Positions 1-6,975 of a stretch of 64,000 nucleotides of DNA are shown here, piece by piece (positions within the stretch are counted from its first letter, which is position 1; every line of letters starts with the position of its first letter). The position numbers were made by a program, and so were the translations under genes. Source of the stretch: Alicyclobacillus pomorum DSM 14955 (GTDB lineage Bacteria > Bacillota > Bacilli > Alicyclobacillales > Alicyclobacillaceae). A model generated the notes under the pieces. That model worked only from the letters and a program-made list of their open reading frames with translations. It did not search any database and was not told where the DNA came from. The stretch lies in NCBI RefSeq assembly GCF_000472905.1, contig NZ_AXAR01000016.1, forward strand, positions 1 to 64,000, read 5' to 3'.

Positions 1-426
1 CGTCGTCAGAATGAGCGAAAAGAGTAGTGGACTTTTTATGAAATGAAGATTGAAGAGTACTTGGGACAAACTGTAGGACAGGACAAACGTGAGGCCCGTT
101 GCGAAGGTCGCAAACACTGGGGGCATCGTCAGGAAACGCGCGTAACGGTTGCCCTTTCCCACCTTGGTTGGCTTTAAGGTAGCAAAGTCAATCTCCAAGC
201 CCGATACGAACATAAGAAAGGCTAAACCAAAAAACTGCAGAAATTGTAGCCATTCACTATTCTGAATAATGTTAAATCCGCTTTTGCCGACGACTACGCC
301 AGCGATAATTTCACCTACCACGATGGGAATACGTACCGCCCGAATTCGCGTCACAATCAGCGGAACAAGAAGTCCAAGTGCTGTCACAATTAAAAGTGAA
401 ACCAAGGAAAATTCCGTATTATCCAA
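1..426 (-). CDS. CPA2-type monovalent cation:proton antiporter, N-terminal part (cut by window edge)
   Basis: The minus-strand frame is open for 142 codons from a TTG start at 424-426 to the left edge. The start is preceded by GGAGG about 6 bases upstream. The translation begins with hydrophobic segments and reads VRIPIVVGEIIAGVVVGKSG and then FLMFVSGLEIDFATLKPTK, which is the TM1-TM3 pattern of KefB/NapA-like CPA2 antiporters (P-x-V-x-G-E-I-x-A-G, then F-x-S-G-L-E-x-D). These proteins exchange Na+ or K+ for protons across the cytoplasmic membrane. The C-terminus, including any regulatory domain, lies outside the window, so the ion cannot be judged. There is no ATG in the first codons, so the start rests on the ribosome binding site and the domain boundary. 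Confidence 0.8.
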   Translation of the reverse strand, partial: MDNTEFSLVSLLIVTALGLLVPLIVTRIRAVRIPIVVGEIIAGVVVGKSGFNIIQNSEWLQFLQFFGLAFLMFVSGLEIDFATLKPTKVGKGNRYARFLTMPPVFATFATGLTFVLSYSLSQVLFNLHFIKSPLLFSLILTT

Positions 427-451
427 ACGCGCCCCTCCTGCCTGTCCGATG

Positions 452-473
452 GTACAATGTTCTGAAATTGTAC
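452..473. promoter_or_regulatory. Inverted repeat over the -10 box, possible operator
   Basis: GTACAAT (452-458) and ATTGTAC (467-473) form a 7-bp inverted repeat with an 8-base spacer. The right arm contains the -10 hexamer of the antiporter promoter, so a repressor binding here would block the polymerase. No regulator is recognised. Confidence 0.4.
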
Positions 474-495
474 AATAATGGTGAAGGTCAGTCAA
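467..495 (-). promoter_or_regulatory. Sigma-A promoter of the antiporter gene, -35 inside IS110 remnant
   Basis: Minus strand: -35 TTGACT (490-495), 17-base spacer, -10 TACAAT (467-472). The -35 lies in the last codons of the degenerate IS110 reading frame. The antiporter start at 426 follows about 35 bases after the expected transcription start. Confidence 0.55.
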
Positions 496-895
496 ACCAG
501 TTGATATCCCTATCTTGCACGTATCCGTAGCGTGGATCGCCCTGTCTTTTTGGAATGAGTGAAGGAGCCAGAACAGTACAAGAGACGTCCATTGCATGGA
601 GCAATCGATACAGGCCATACCCTGTGGGTCCAGCCTCGTAGCAGAACTCCAGTTTTACTCCCCCGCCGTCGAGTTGACGTACGAAGTTTCTTACGGCCTC
701 TATGAGGAAGCATCCCCTGGGCTCACCCCAGCCTTCGTGCGCGACTGAAACTGCTATTTTCTCCTTGGACACATCCAAACCAACGAACTTTGTGATACTC
801 TTCACAGTGCCGGCCCCTTTCGTATGTGGCTCTGCACTGTTTTCGACGGATTCAGTGTAATCCCCGACGTGCGAAATAGCACCGATGTCGTTCAT
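488..895 (-). pseudogene. IS110-family transposase, N-terminal fragment
   Basis: This 135-residue frame has the start of an IS110 transposase: FVGLDVSKEKIAVSVA (first Asp of the DEDD catalytic set, about residues 37-52), then FCYEAGPTGYGLYRLL (Glu, about 84-99) and APSLIPKR. It stops where the family normally continues with a T-D-R-R-D-A motif, which carries the last acidic residues. The C-terminal Tnp20 domain is missing (family length is about 340-420). The element is therefore inactive. What remains supplies a promoter -35 for the neighbouring antiporter gene. No clear IS ends were found. Confidence 0.8.
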
Positions 896-1276
896 TATGA
901 CTATGTTGACTTCTAACCCATTGAGTCATTTCGAATCGTTTTCCCAAAAAGAAAGTTCCAAGCCATATGTGCTTAAATAATGTTTTCGAAGTCTTTGTAC
1001 GTCCTCCTTAGGTCCAATAAGGTACGTTGCGTGACTTACTGCATCAATGCCCCCGATAATTCAAGAACTCAGTATGTTCACTATGAGTGGTTTCTCCACG
1101 ATTTCCCGTCCACTACGAGAACGGGTGGAATTCCAGCTTTACCGACTCGGGAGGAGATTCTCGATTTTATGCAAGACAATGGAAATTCGCCTTTGCGATG
1201 ACTGCACAATTTCCATGAGAGCAGGATTATATATGTTCGCCAGGGTAACGAAGAAGCAAAAGGATTGGATTACACC
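896..1276. other. Intergenic stretch without a supported gene
   Basis: The short open frames here lack a good ribosome binding site and resemble no family. It separates the IS110 remnant from the HAD phosphatase gene. AAAAGGA near 1257-1263 is the only translation signal seen, and it serves the HAD gene. Confidence 0.5.
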
Positions 1277-2047
1277 ATGGATTACAAAATTGTATTTTTT
1301 GATATCGATGGTACGCTCTTCAATGAAGATAAGGAAATCCCTAAATCTACAATAGACGCGATCAACCAGTTGAAGAGCACAGGCGTCGAGTTGGTGATTG
1401 CAACGGGACGGGCACCTTATTTCAGATCCATTACGGAACAGCTTGGCATCGAATCATTTGTAAGCCTAAATGGCGCCTATGTAGTTTACAAAGGTCAGAT
1501 TGTAAAAAGCTATCCCATTCCGAAAGAGGATCTCAAGACGCTGATCCGATGTGCTGAATTACATGGACATCCGTTGGTATTTCTAGGGGATCAGCGCTAC
1601 TTTTCCAACGCCCAAAATCACCCTCGCCTCTTAGAATCAGTCGGTTCTTTAAAAGTGGAGTTACCGGGTTACAACCCATTGTACTGGCAAGAAGCTGACA
1701 TTTATCAAGTTTTTCTACATTGCACAGTTGAAGAAGAACATGTTTATGAACGAGCATTGCCAAACTTGCGGTTGGTCCGATGGCACCCCTTTGCACTCGA
1801 TGTACTGCCTTCAGGCGGATCGAAGGCAAGAGGAATTTTGGATCTGCTGCACGCATTGAACCTCGAACCGGCTCAAGCGGTCGCTTTCGGAAACAGTCTC
1901 AATGACCGAGAATTGTTGGCGTTGGTCGGGTACGGAATCGCAATGGGGAATGCAGTGGAAGAATTGAAGCCTGTTGCCGATTTCGTAACGACGTCTGTAG
2001 ATGACAATGGAATCGTAAATGGATTGAAAGCAGCCGGATTAGTTTAA
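1277..2047 (+). CDS. HAD-superfamily Cof-type phosphatase
   Basis: The protein has about 256 residues, typical of the Cof/YbiV family. All four HAD motifs are visible: DIDGT near the N-terminus (nucleophile Asp and general acid Asp), ATGR (motif II), the Lys region in GGSKARG (motif III) and GNSLNDRELL (motif IV, Mg2+ ligands). The large C2B cap lies between motifs II and III. Members dephosphorylate sugar phosphates, flavin or PLP-type substrates in the cytosol; the substrate cannot be read from sequence. ATG at 1277 is preferred with AAAAGGA upstream; an in-frame TTG at 1265 would add four residues. The gene stands alone, and its product resembles the second HAD protein at 22062. Confidence 0.85.
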   Translation: MDYKIVFFDIDGTLFNEDKEIPKSTIDAINQLKSTGVELVIATGRAPYFRSITEQLGIESFVSLNGAYVVYKGQIVKSYPIPKEDLKTLIRCAELHGHPLVFLGDQRYFSNAQNHPRLLESVGSLKVELPGYNPLYWQEADIYQVFLHCTVEEEHVYERALPNLRLVRWHPFALDVLPSGGSKARGILDLLHALNLEPAQAVAFGNSLNDRELLALVGYGIAMGNAVEELKPVADFVTTSVDDNGIVNGLKAAGLV

Positions 2048-2155
2048 AATCTCACTGTTACAGTAGACCAATACCGAGACTAAGTTGACGTAGCGGCAAA
2101 GCCGAGTGCAACAAGGACCCCTTCGCAGGAAGAGGTCCTTCGTCCCATTGGGTAC

Positions 2156-2707
2156 TCACTGATTCAATAACTTCAGGAACTCCCGCATGAATCCTGGAAG
2201 ATCTGGCCATGCGTGGGCCGACACCAGATTGCCGTCGACGTGGAGCGACTGGTGTACATAGGTGGCTCCCATGCCCTCCACCGTTGGCTTACATGCAATG
2301 TACGCCGTAAGCGACCTTCCACTGAGTGCATCGCGGACCGCTTCGAGCACCTGGACGGCGTGACAAATCGCCCCGACCGGCTTCCCTGCCTCGAAGAAGT
2401 GACGCACAATGCGAGGCACATCCTCGTTCAATCGAATATACTCCGGCGCCCTTCCACCAGGAATCAAGAGACCATCGTACTCTTCTGGTTTGACGTCTGC
2501 AAAAGCAACGTGTGACTCTAGTAGATACCCCGGTTTTTCAGTGTACGTTTCCCATCCGACGAAGTCATGCACCACGGTGTTCAACTTTTTCACGGAAGGG
2601 GAAGCCAGGACAGCCTCGATATTTTCCTCCAGCAACCGATAATAAGGGTAAAACACCTCGAGCGCCTCTACCGCGTCTCCAGTCAGAATCAGTACTTTCT
2701 TACTCAT
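2156..2707 (-). CDS. DJ-1/PfpI family protein
   Basis: A 183-residue single-domain class I glutamine amidotransferase-like protein. The nucleophile elbow GAICHA places the reactive Cys at about residue 114, followed by His. A conserved acidic residue lies in DAVEALEVFYP, and LLIPGGRAPEYIR is typical of PfpI. Family members are intracellular proteases, glyoxalase/deglycase-type enzymes or stress chaperones; sequence does not decide between these. AAGGAGGG precedes the ATG. The gene sits among envelope and stress-type small genes on the same strand. Confidence 0.85.
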   Translation of the reverse strand: MSKKVLILTGDAVEALEVFYPYYRLLEENIEAVLASPSVKKLNTVVHDFVGWETYTEKPGYLLESHVAFADVKPEEYDGLLIPGGRAPEYIRLNEDVPRIVRHFFEAGKPVGAICHAVQVLEAVRDALSGRSLTAYIACKPTVEGMGATYVHQSLHVDGNLVSAHAWPDLPGFMREFLKLLNQ

Positions 2708-2760
2708 GAAACATCCCTCCTTATGCTAGCGAGCAGACTCGATGCCGCATCTTCGCATTC

Positions 2761-2862
2761 CTACGACCTTCGCCACCACCACATGCCACATAAAACGAAC
2801 CCAACAATGCCGATGATGGTCATCGCATACAGAAACGTGTTGGCTGCGCTATCCGAAATCAT
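2761..2862 (-). CDS. Small single-span membrane protein (33 aa), hypothetical
   Basis: The ATG at 2862 follows a strong GGGGGAG at a normal distance, which decides the start over the longer upstream frame. The product is one hydrophobic helix (TFLYAMTIIGIVGFVLCGMW, about residues 9-28) ending in WWWRRS, a positively charged inside anchor. No family is recognised. It lies between the PfpI gene and the YkuD gene on the same strand. Confidence 0.5.
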   Translation of the reverse strand: MISDSAANTFLYAMTIIGIVGFVLCGMWWWRRS

Positions 2863-2985
2863 ACGGTCTCCCCCCAAGTGGTGGTGACAGGTGTGAAAGA
2901 TGTCATCATGTACACGGTATATGGTACAACATTTCGATCCAGGATTAAACACTCATTGTCTCACAATTCGATATAGACACCGTCG

Positions 2986-3324
2986 TCACTGCCGGATGGT
3001 GACGTGCGTTCCGATAGGAACGGTGTTCGCCAAGTACGTGACATCCTCGTTGTACATCCGGACACACCCGTGTGATACTTGTTTGCCGATAGAAGAAGGA
3101 TTGTTGGTTCCGTGGATTCCGTAATGGGGTTTTGACAAACCAAGCCAGTATACTCCAAAGGGGCCACCAGGGTTGGGTTGCTTATTCATGATGGTGTACT
3201 CTCCAATCGGCGTCTCGGTGAGCATCTTCCCAATCCCGACCGGAAACGTCCGCACTACTCTATCGTCATCCAGCAAATGTAGTTTTCGGTCCGACACATC
3301 GACGATAATTCTATACCTTGGCAT
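2986..3324 (-). CDS. YkuD-type L,D-transpeptidase, minimal
   Basis: A 112-residue protein made of a YkuD catalytic domain alone. The signature is complete: H71 in IHGTN and S84-H85-G86-C87-x-R89 in VSHGCVRM, with Cys87 as nucleophile. The start [18 protein letters not shown] is the usual first strands of the domain. Such enzymes make 3-3 peptide cross-links in peptidoglycan or attach proteins to it. There is no signal peptide or LysM domain, unlike longer family members. GGAGG precedes the ATG. B. subtilis has similar short YkuD proteins linked to spores; that role here is inference. Confidence 0.88.
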   Translation of the reverse strand: MPRYRIIVDVSDRKLHLLDDDRVVRTFPVGIGKMLTETPIGEYTIMNKQPNPGGPFGVYWLGLSKPHYGIHGTNNPSSIGKQVSHGCVRMYNEDVTYLANTVPIGTHVTIRQ

Positions 3325-3603
3325 CGTTCATCGCCTCCACTACACTGTATGCCAAATGTCACCTCCATCCACTGGTCGTCCACTCCTCGGCGGCGAAGCA
3401 CCGAATGACCATCCAAGGACTCTCCTGCAACGCATCAAAACGTTACTTGAGGCCGCGCACTTGCTACAGCTGCCGTGCACAGAAAAAATCACAGGTGGTG
3501 GTCATCCTGTGATCTCGGTGCATTACTTCAAGGGAACGACCGTTTCGCCGACCTGATTTCGTCGTGGTGAATCGGCGTCCTGTCGTTGATCCCTGTTCGT
3601 GAG
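3325..3603. other. Intergenic region with an 8-bp inverted repeat
   Basis: No convincing gene. ATCACAGG (3488-3495) and CCTGTGAT (3506-3513) form a perfect inverted repeat with a 10-base loop and no T tract on the minus strand, so it reads better as a protein-binding site or RNA hairpin than as a terminator. Confidence 0.4.
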
Positions 3604-4008
3604 TTACACATGTTCCGCAGAGCGGACTGGTTCAAATCGTTCAAAGATGTGCTCGTGAAGTTTCACAGGTAATGGTGGTAGATATCCCAACGTCACAGAG
3701 GAAGAAGCCCAATCCATAATCGCTTCATATGTCGAGTCTTCTTGGATGCCGCCCAACCAGATTTGTTCGTTCGCAGTCATAATGGCAACGACGTTGACGA
3801 GATCACATGGCCCCAAGCAACCGCTAATCGTCAATTGAACGTGTGGCTTTAACTTTCGCTTTTTCCACTGGTCCTTCAGCCACTCGATTGGAACAGGAGG
3901 TTTTCCTCTTTCGGTGTGTCCACAGCAACATCCAGAACAGATAAATATTTGAGCCAGCACCTGTCGTTTTGTGGTCTGTTGAAGTGCAGGTTGAGCCAAC
4001 GATTCCAT
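3604..4008 (-). CDS. Thioredoxin-like [2Fe-2S] ferredoxin-domain protein
   Basis: A 134-residue protein with IFICSGCCCGHTERGKPPVP (Cys24, 27, 28, 29) and SGCLGPCDLVNV (Cys64, Cys68), the spaced Cys pattern of thioredoxin-like 2Fe-2S ferredoxins. Related proteins (CbiW type) occur with cobalamin/cobalt genes in Bacillota. The extra Cys residues in C-x2-CCC could bind metal. It is the last gene of the cobalt/nitrile island, 66 bases after the Ni/Co transporter, which suggests a part in metal handling; that is inference from context. GGAGGTGA precedes the ATG by a normal spacing. Confidence 0.65.
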   Translation of the reverse strand: MESLAQPALQQTTKRQVLAQIFICSGCCCGHTERGKPPVPIEWLKDQWKKRKLKPHVQLTISGCLGPCDLVNVVAIMTANEQIWLGGIQEDSTYEAIMDWASSSVTLGYLPPLPVKLHEHIFERFEPVRSAEHV

Positions 4009-4074
4009 ACCATCACCTCCATGATGTAGTAAAGCAGTGGACGATTGATTGTATTTGTGCGTTAATTCCTGAAA

Positions 4075-4878
4075 TTATTGCTGATCCGTGATCCATGGCT
4101 GGTCTTTTCTTTTCGAATATAGTGCCACGAGATAACAGCCAATCAAGAACAGAAACGCTACAATACCTACGGTCTCAAAGTTCAGTTGCACTGAAGGAGT
4201 GAATATCGTAATTGCTTCATAACTTGAAACTCCGTACGCAAGAATCACAATGACCCATCCCATAAGTCTCGAAGCAGACTGGCCTAGTTGGCCAGAATGG
4301 CTGACCATTCGATACGTAACCAATGAATCGATGGTATCCGTGGTCATCATTCCCACCATGAAGACCAGTCCTAAAATCAATGGCATATAGCTGACTGAAT
4401 CACCACCTGCTGCAATCGCCCAAACAGAAGTTTGGCTCACTGTGTCTGCCGCCATCGCAAACAGACCACCAAGAAAGATGATGACAATCGGATTCGTTGT
4501 TTCCTTAGCAAACCTCGGAATGAACTTTCCTTTGATTCCACGAATCTGAAAATCATCCGCTTTCGACTTTGAGTTGAGGAGGTTATACACATTCAACGTG
4601 CCAATGAGGAATAACGAAATGATGGATACCCATGTCGTGATTGTATCGAAGTAATCGGGAAACTTGAAATTATGGGCAAACATTCCTAAAACAACAGCCA
4701 CACCGGCTACGACGAATCCATGTCCAAACGAAAACAGCGTTCCTACCCAACGTGCAATTGGACTACCCACACGCCAATTATAACGGGTCTGACCATCAAT
4801 ATAGGCTAGATGATCTGCATCCAGTCCATGACGAAGCCCCAATGTAAGTACGAGAAATATAAGCGATACATTAAGCAT
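4075..4878 (-). CDS. NiCoT-family Ni2+/Co2+ transporter (HoxN/NixA/NhlF type)
   Basis: The protein has the NiCoT signature GLRHGLDADHLAYID in TM2 (H-x4-D-H metal motif), FSFGHGFVVAG (counterpart of the F-S-L-G-H-S motif) and GLFAMAADTVSQTSVWA (counterpart of the L-G-x-D-T-A-T-E motif). Seven to eight hydrophobic segments are visible. It imports Co2+ or Ni2+ through the cytoplasmic membrane. Lying after the cobalt-type nitrile hydratase genes, it is most simply an NhlF-like cobalt importer feeding that enzyme. At about 267 residues it is shorter than most members (about 330-350). ATG at 4878 is chosen because AAGGGTGG lies 8-9 bases before it; GTG at 4890 would sit on that site. Confidence 0.88.
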   Translation of the reverse strand: MLNVSLIFLVLTLGLRHGLDADHLAYIDGQTRYNWRVGSPIARWVGTLFSFGHGFVVAGVAVVLGMFAHNFKFPDYFDTITTWVSIISLFLIGTLNVYNLLNSKSKADDFQIRGIKGKFIPRFAKETTNPIVIIFLGGLFAMAADTVSQTSVWAIAAGGDSVSYMPLILGLVFMVGMMTTDTIDSLVTYRMVSHSGQLGQSASRLMGWVIVILAYGVSSYEAITIFTPSVQLNFETVGIVAFLFLIGCYLVALYSKRKDQPWITDQQ

Positions 4879-5007
4879 TCTACCATCCACCCTTCAATGA
4901 GCTCGCATTAAGGTGAATTTGAAACAATCACGAACCTTGCATCAAAGTCATCACCATGCGGGCGACGTTAGCTTACCGTTTCAACCACACTATTTTTGTT
5001 TTTTCTG

Positions 5008-5038
5008 AAAACGGGACAACGCAGTGTTGTCCCGTTTT
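5008..5038 (-). terminator. 13-bp hairpin between nitrile hydratase activator and Ni/Co transporter
   Basis: AAAACGGGACAAC (5008-5020) and GTTGTCCCGTTTT (5026-5038) pair perfectly with a 5-base loop. On the minus strand the right arm ends in four U residues. It may stop or attenuate transcription from the hydratase genes before the transporter. It is symmetric and could also serve as an RNA processing site. Confidence 0.6.
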
Positions 5039-5052
5039 GTGAACTTTTGTTG

Positions 5053-5421
5053 TTAATAAAACACTTCATCTCGTTCACCAGTGAGAAATTCGTTGGCACG
5101 GGCTTCTATTTCACTCTTGTCTAGCATTCCGGTTTCCACCACGAGTCGTTCTAAGGCTTTTAACCATTGCTCATAGTAGTTCCAGGCATGGTCCTCCTTA
5201 TGCTCGGTGGTTTCCCACTTGGCAATTTCTGCAATCAAGCGAGTTCGAAAATCCTCCCACGAGGTAACACGTTTTTCCTCGTACAAAGCAAGAGCCATAC
5301 CAAATGAGTTTCTTTCCCACGGCTCCTGGAATTCCAATTCACCGTTTTTCCTGGGCGGTGCTGTATCTTCGGGCATATACGCAATGATTGATTCTGTAGA
5401 ACTAGTCTCACAGTTTTTCAT
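5053..5421 (-). CDS. Nitrile hydratase activator / accessory protein (P14K, beta-subunit-like)
   Basis: A 122-residue protein resembling the N-terminal half of the nitrile hydratase beta subunit: FQEPWERNSFGMALALYE, then WEDFRTRLIAEIAKWE and YYEQWLKALERLVVETGML. This is the P14K/NhhG type that follows beta and alpha genes in cobalt nitrile hydratase operons. There it acts as a self-subunit-swapping chaperone that brings a cobalt-loaded alpha subunit to the enzyme. Order here is beta, alpha, P14K, as in Rhodococcus and Pseudonocardia. The start follows the alpha stop by 15 bases, and AGGAGG overlaps the end of the alpha gene. Confidence 0.88.
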   Translation of the reverse strand: MKNCETSSTESIIAYMPEDTAPPRKNGELEFQEPWERNSFGMALALYEEKRVTSWEDFRTRLIAEIAKWETTEHKEDHAWNYYEQWLKALERLVVETGMLDKSEIEARANEFLTGERDEVFY

Positions 5422-5436
5422 CGGGTTCTGTTCCTC

Positions 5437-6078
5437 CTATCGTACATCGGCCGTAGGCGGTTGTACTTGGGCAACACCAATCATGGAATCTCGCGTAACA
5501 ATTTCTGCAAGTTCCGCCTCCGTCATGCCTTCAGTACCCGCAGGTCTTTGCGGTAATACCATAAATCGCACTTCTGAACTACTGTCCCATACTCGGATTT
5601 CTACTGTATCGGGCAAGTCTACACCGAATTCTTGAAGTACCTTTCTTGGCTCTTTAACAACCCGAGCCCGGTAGGCTGGTTCCTTGTACCATGAAGGCGG
5701 TAAACCAAGCAACGGCCAAGGATAGCATGAACATAGAGTGCAGACGACCACATTGTGTACGGTATCCGTGTTTTCCACTACCTTGATGTGTTCTCCCTGC
5801 AAACCAAAATATCCGAGTTCTTTTAACACAGTCTCTGAATCCTCTAGCAATCTTTGTTTGAAAACGGGATCTGTCCAGGCTTTCGCCACGACCTTGGCTC
5901 CGTGCATGGGTCCAAGTTCATGTTCATAGTGATGTACAACCCTTTCAATTGCGTCGGAGGAAAGGAGCCCCTTTTCAATCAGTAGCGATTGGAGAGCATT
6001 TGCCCGTGCCTCCCAAAACGATTGCGGACGTGGATGGTGGTGTGGGAATCGGGGATCTACGTTGTGATGATCAGCCAT
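5437..6078 (-). CDS. nthA: Nitrile hydratase, alpha subunit (cobalt type)
   Basis: A 213-residue alpha subunit. The metal-binding motif VCTLCSCYPWPLLGLPP gives Cys113, Cys116 and Cys118; Thr in V-C-T-L-C-S-C marks the cobalt (non-corrin Co3+) class rather than the iron class. Two of these Cys are normally oxidised to sulfenic/sulfinic acid. With beta it hydrates nitriles to amides. The N-terminus is His-rich (DHHNVDPRFPHHHPRP), common in this family. It starts 24 bases after the beta gene and is followed by the activator gene, so it is in one transcription unit with them. Confidence 0.95.
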   Translation of the reverse strand: MADHHNVDPRFPHHHPRPQSFWEARANALQSLLIEKGLLSSDAIERVVHHYEHELGPMHGAKVVAKAWTDPVFKQRLLEDSETVLKELGYFGLQGEHIKVVENTDTVHNVVVCTLCSCYPWPLLGLPPSWYKEPAYRARVVKEPRKVLQEFGVDLPDTVEIRVWDSSSEVRFMVLPQRPAGTEGMTEAELAEIVTRDSMIGVAQVQPPTADVR

Positions 6079-6102
6079 AACAAACTCCTCCTGTACTCAC
6101 GA

Positions 6103-6792
6103 TTAGTTTGAAATAGGTTCCAAATAACTTTCCCAAAGATCTACATAAACTGCATCTTTTTGTTTTACTCCCCACAATTCTTCTGCATCAAAACGTACGC
6201 GATAGAGATATTGCGGGTTCTCTCCCCTCCTGTGTGCGGCATCATCAGGGAAAACATGAGCCCCATACACTTCATCGATGACACCATACTTGTCACGGAC
6301 GTAACGGGGGAATCTTGTATGCCCCGTTGGGTGAATGTTCCTCGTCTTGATTCTCTCTCCCGCCTCGAAACGGGGAGGAGACGATATTTCGCGGAGCGGA
6401 GACAATCCTTCTAACAGTGCTTTTTCTACAAGCTTTACTAATTTCGGATCCTCGCGGCGCGGAATTTTTGTCTCCGGTTCCTTCAAAAAAGTTTGTGTTC
6501 GAGCTTCGAGTTCTTCAGCGTCCAATACTCCCGTCTCAACTAAGTTGTATTCGACGGTCGCAATCCAGTGACCATAATATGATGACGTTAGATAGTCCAC
6601 TGGACGCATTCGTTCTATACCAATCCTGAATTCATCAAACGCCTTCATCCCTAATCCTTGTGCCATGCAACCAGCCACAAGACCGAAAGCAAGCCTTTCC
6701 CAATCACGAGTGAAGTAAGGGTCGTCCTGTTCTTTCACATACATAACTTTCCCAAACCCATCCATACCTCCAACATCGTGGATGCCGTTCAT
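6103..6792 (-). CDS. nthB: Nitrile hydratase, beta subunit
   Basis: A 229-residue beta subunit. [16 protein letters not shown] is the canonical beta start. [19 protein letters not shown] and the C-terminal SH3-like barrel ([21 protein letters not shown] to [11 protein letters not shown]) are clear. Beta shapes the substrate pocket and pairs with alpha. The gene order beta before alpha is typical of cobalt enzymes. ATAGGAGGT stands before the ATG. A 183-base gap with a TATAAT-like box separates it from amiB, so it may have its own promoter besides read-through from the amiE promoter. Confidence 0.95.
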   Translation of the reverse strand: MNGIHDVGGMDGFGKVMYVKEQDDPYFTRDWERLAFGLVAGCMAQGLGMKAFDEFRIGIERMRPVDYLTSSYYGHWIATVEYNLVETGVLDAEELEARTQTFLKEPETKIPRREDPKLVKLVEKALLEGLSPLREISSPPRFEAGERIKTRNIHPTGHTRFPRYVRDKYGVIDEVYGAHVFPDDAAHRRGENPQYLYRVRFDAEELWGVKQKDAVYVDLWESYLEPISN

Positions 6793-6831
6793 TTGTATAC
6801 CTCCTATCTTGAATTTAATGTTTTCAACACC

Positions 6832-6860
6832 ATTATAATCTAAACATTCAAAATTATGAA
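6832..6860 (-). promoter_or_regulatory. Possible internal promoter before nitrile hydratase genes
   Basis: A perfect TATAAT lies at 6832-6837 (minus strand), 40 bases before the beta start. The best -35 at 17 bases is TTCATA (6855-6860), a weak match. The surrounding 100 bases are very AT-rich. Confidence 0.35.
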
Positions 6861-6901
6861 GTATATTTTATGAAATTATTAATTTATCTGACGATATGAA
6901 A

Positions 6902-6934
6902 TTAACAGAAAGACGACGGTTGATTTTCCGGCAT
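6902..6934 (-). CDS. Possible 10-codon leader peptide between amiB and nitrile hydratase
   Basis: ATG at 6934 follows AAAGGAGAGG at a good distance and encodes MPENQPSSFC before TAA. The ribosome binding site is as strong as those of real genes nearby. It could be a leader peptide, a remnant of a lost gene start, or chance. Confidence 0.3.
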   Translation of the reverse strand: MPENQPSSFC

Positions 6935-6975
6935 ATCTACCTCTCCTTTACGCACTTGGTTAGACAGTGGATGAC

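Noticed and set aside
980-1355. Short plus-strand frames before the HAD gene
   Set aside because: No ribosome binding site of quality and no family resemblance; one merely overlaps the HAD gene in another frame.
3340-3600. Minus-strand frame with Cys and His residues, thought of as a decayed Fur-like gene
   Set aside because: Several stop codons, no ribosome binding site and no convincing Fur motif.
4891-5007. Possible NiCo or cobalamin riboswitch before the NiCoT gene
   Set aside because: I could not match the conserved cores of either riboswitch in this stretch; only the 13-bp hairpin is clear.
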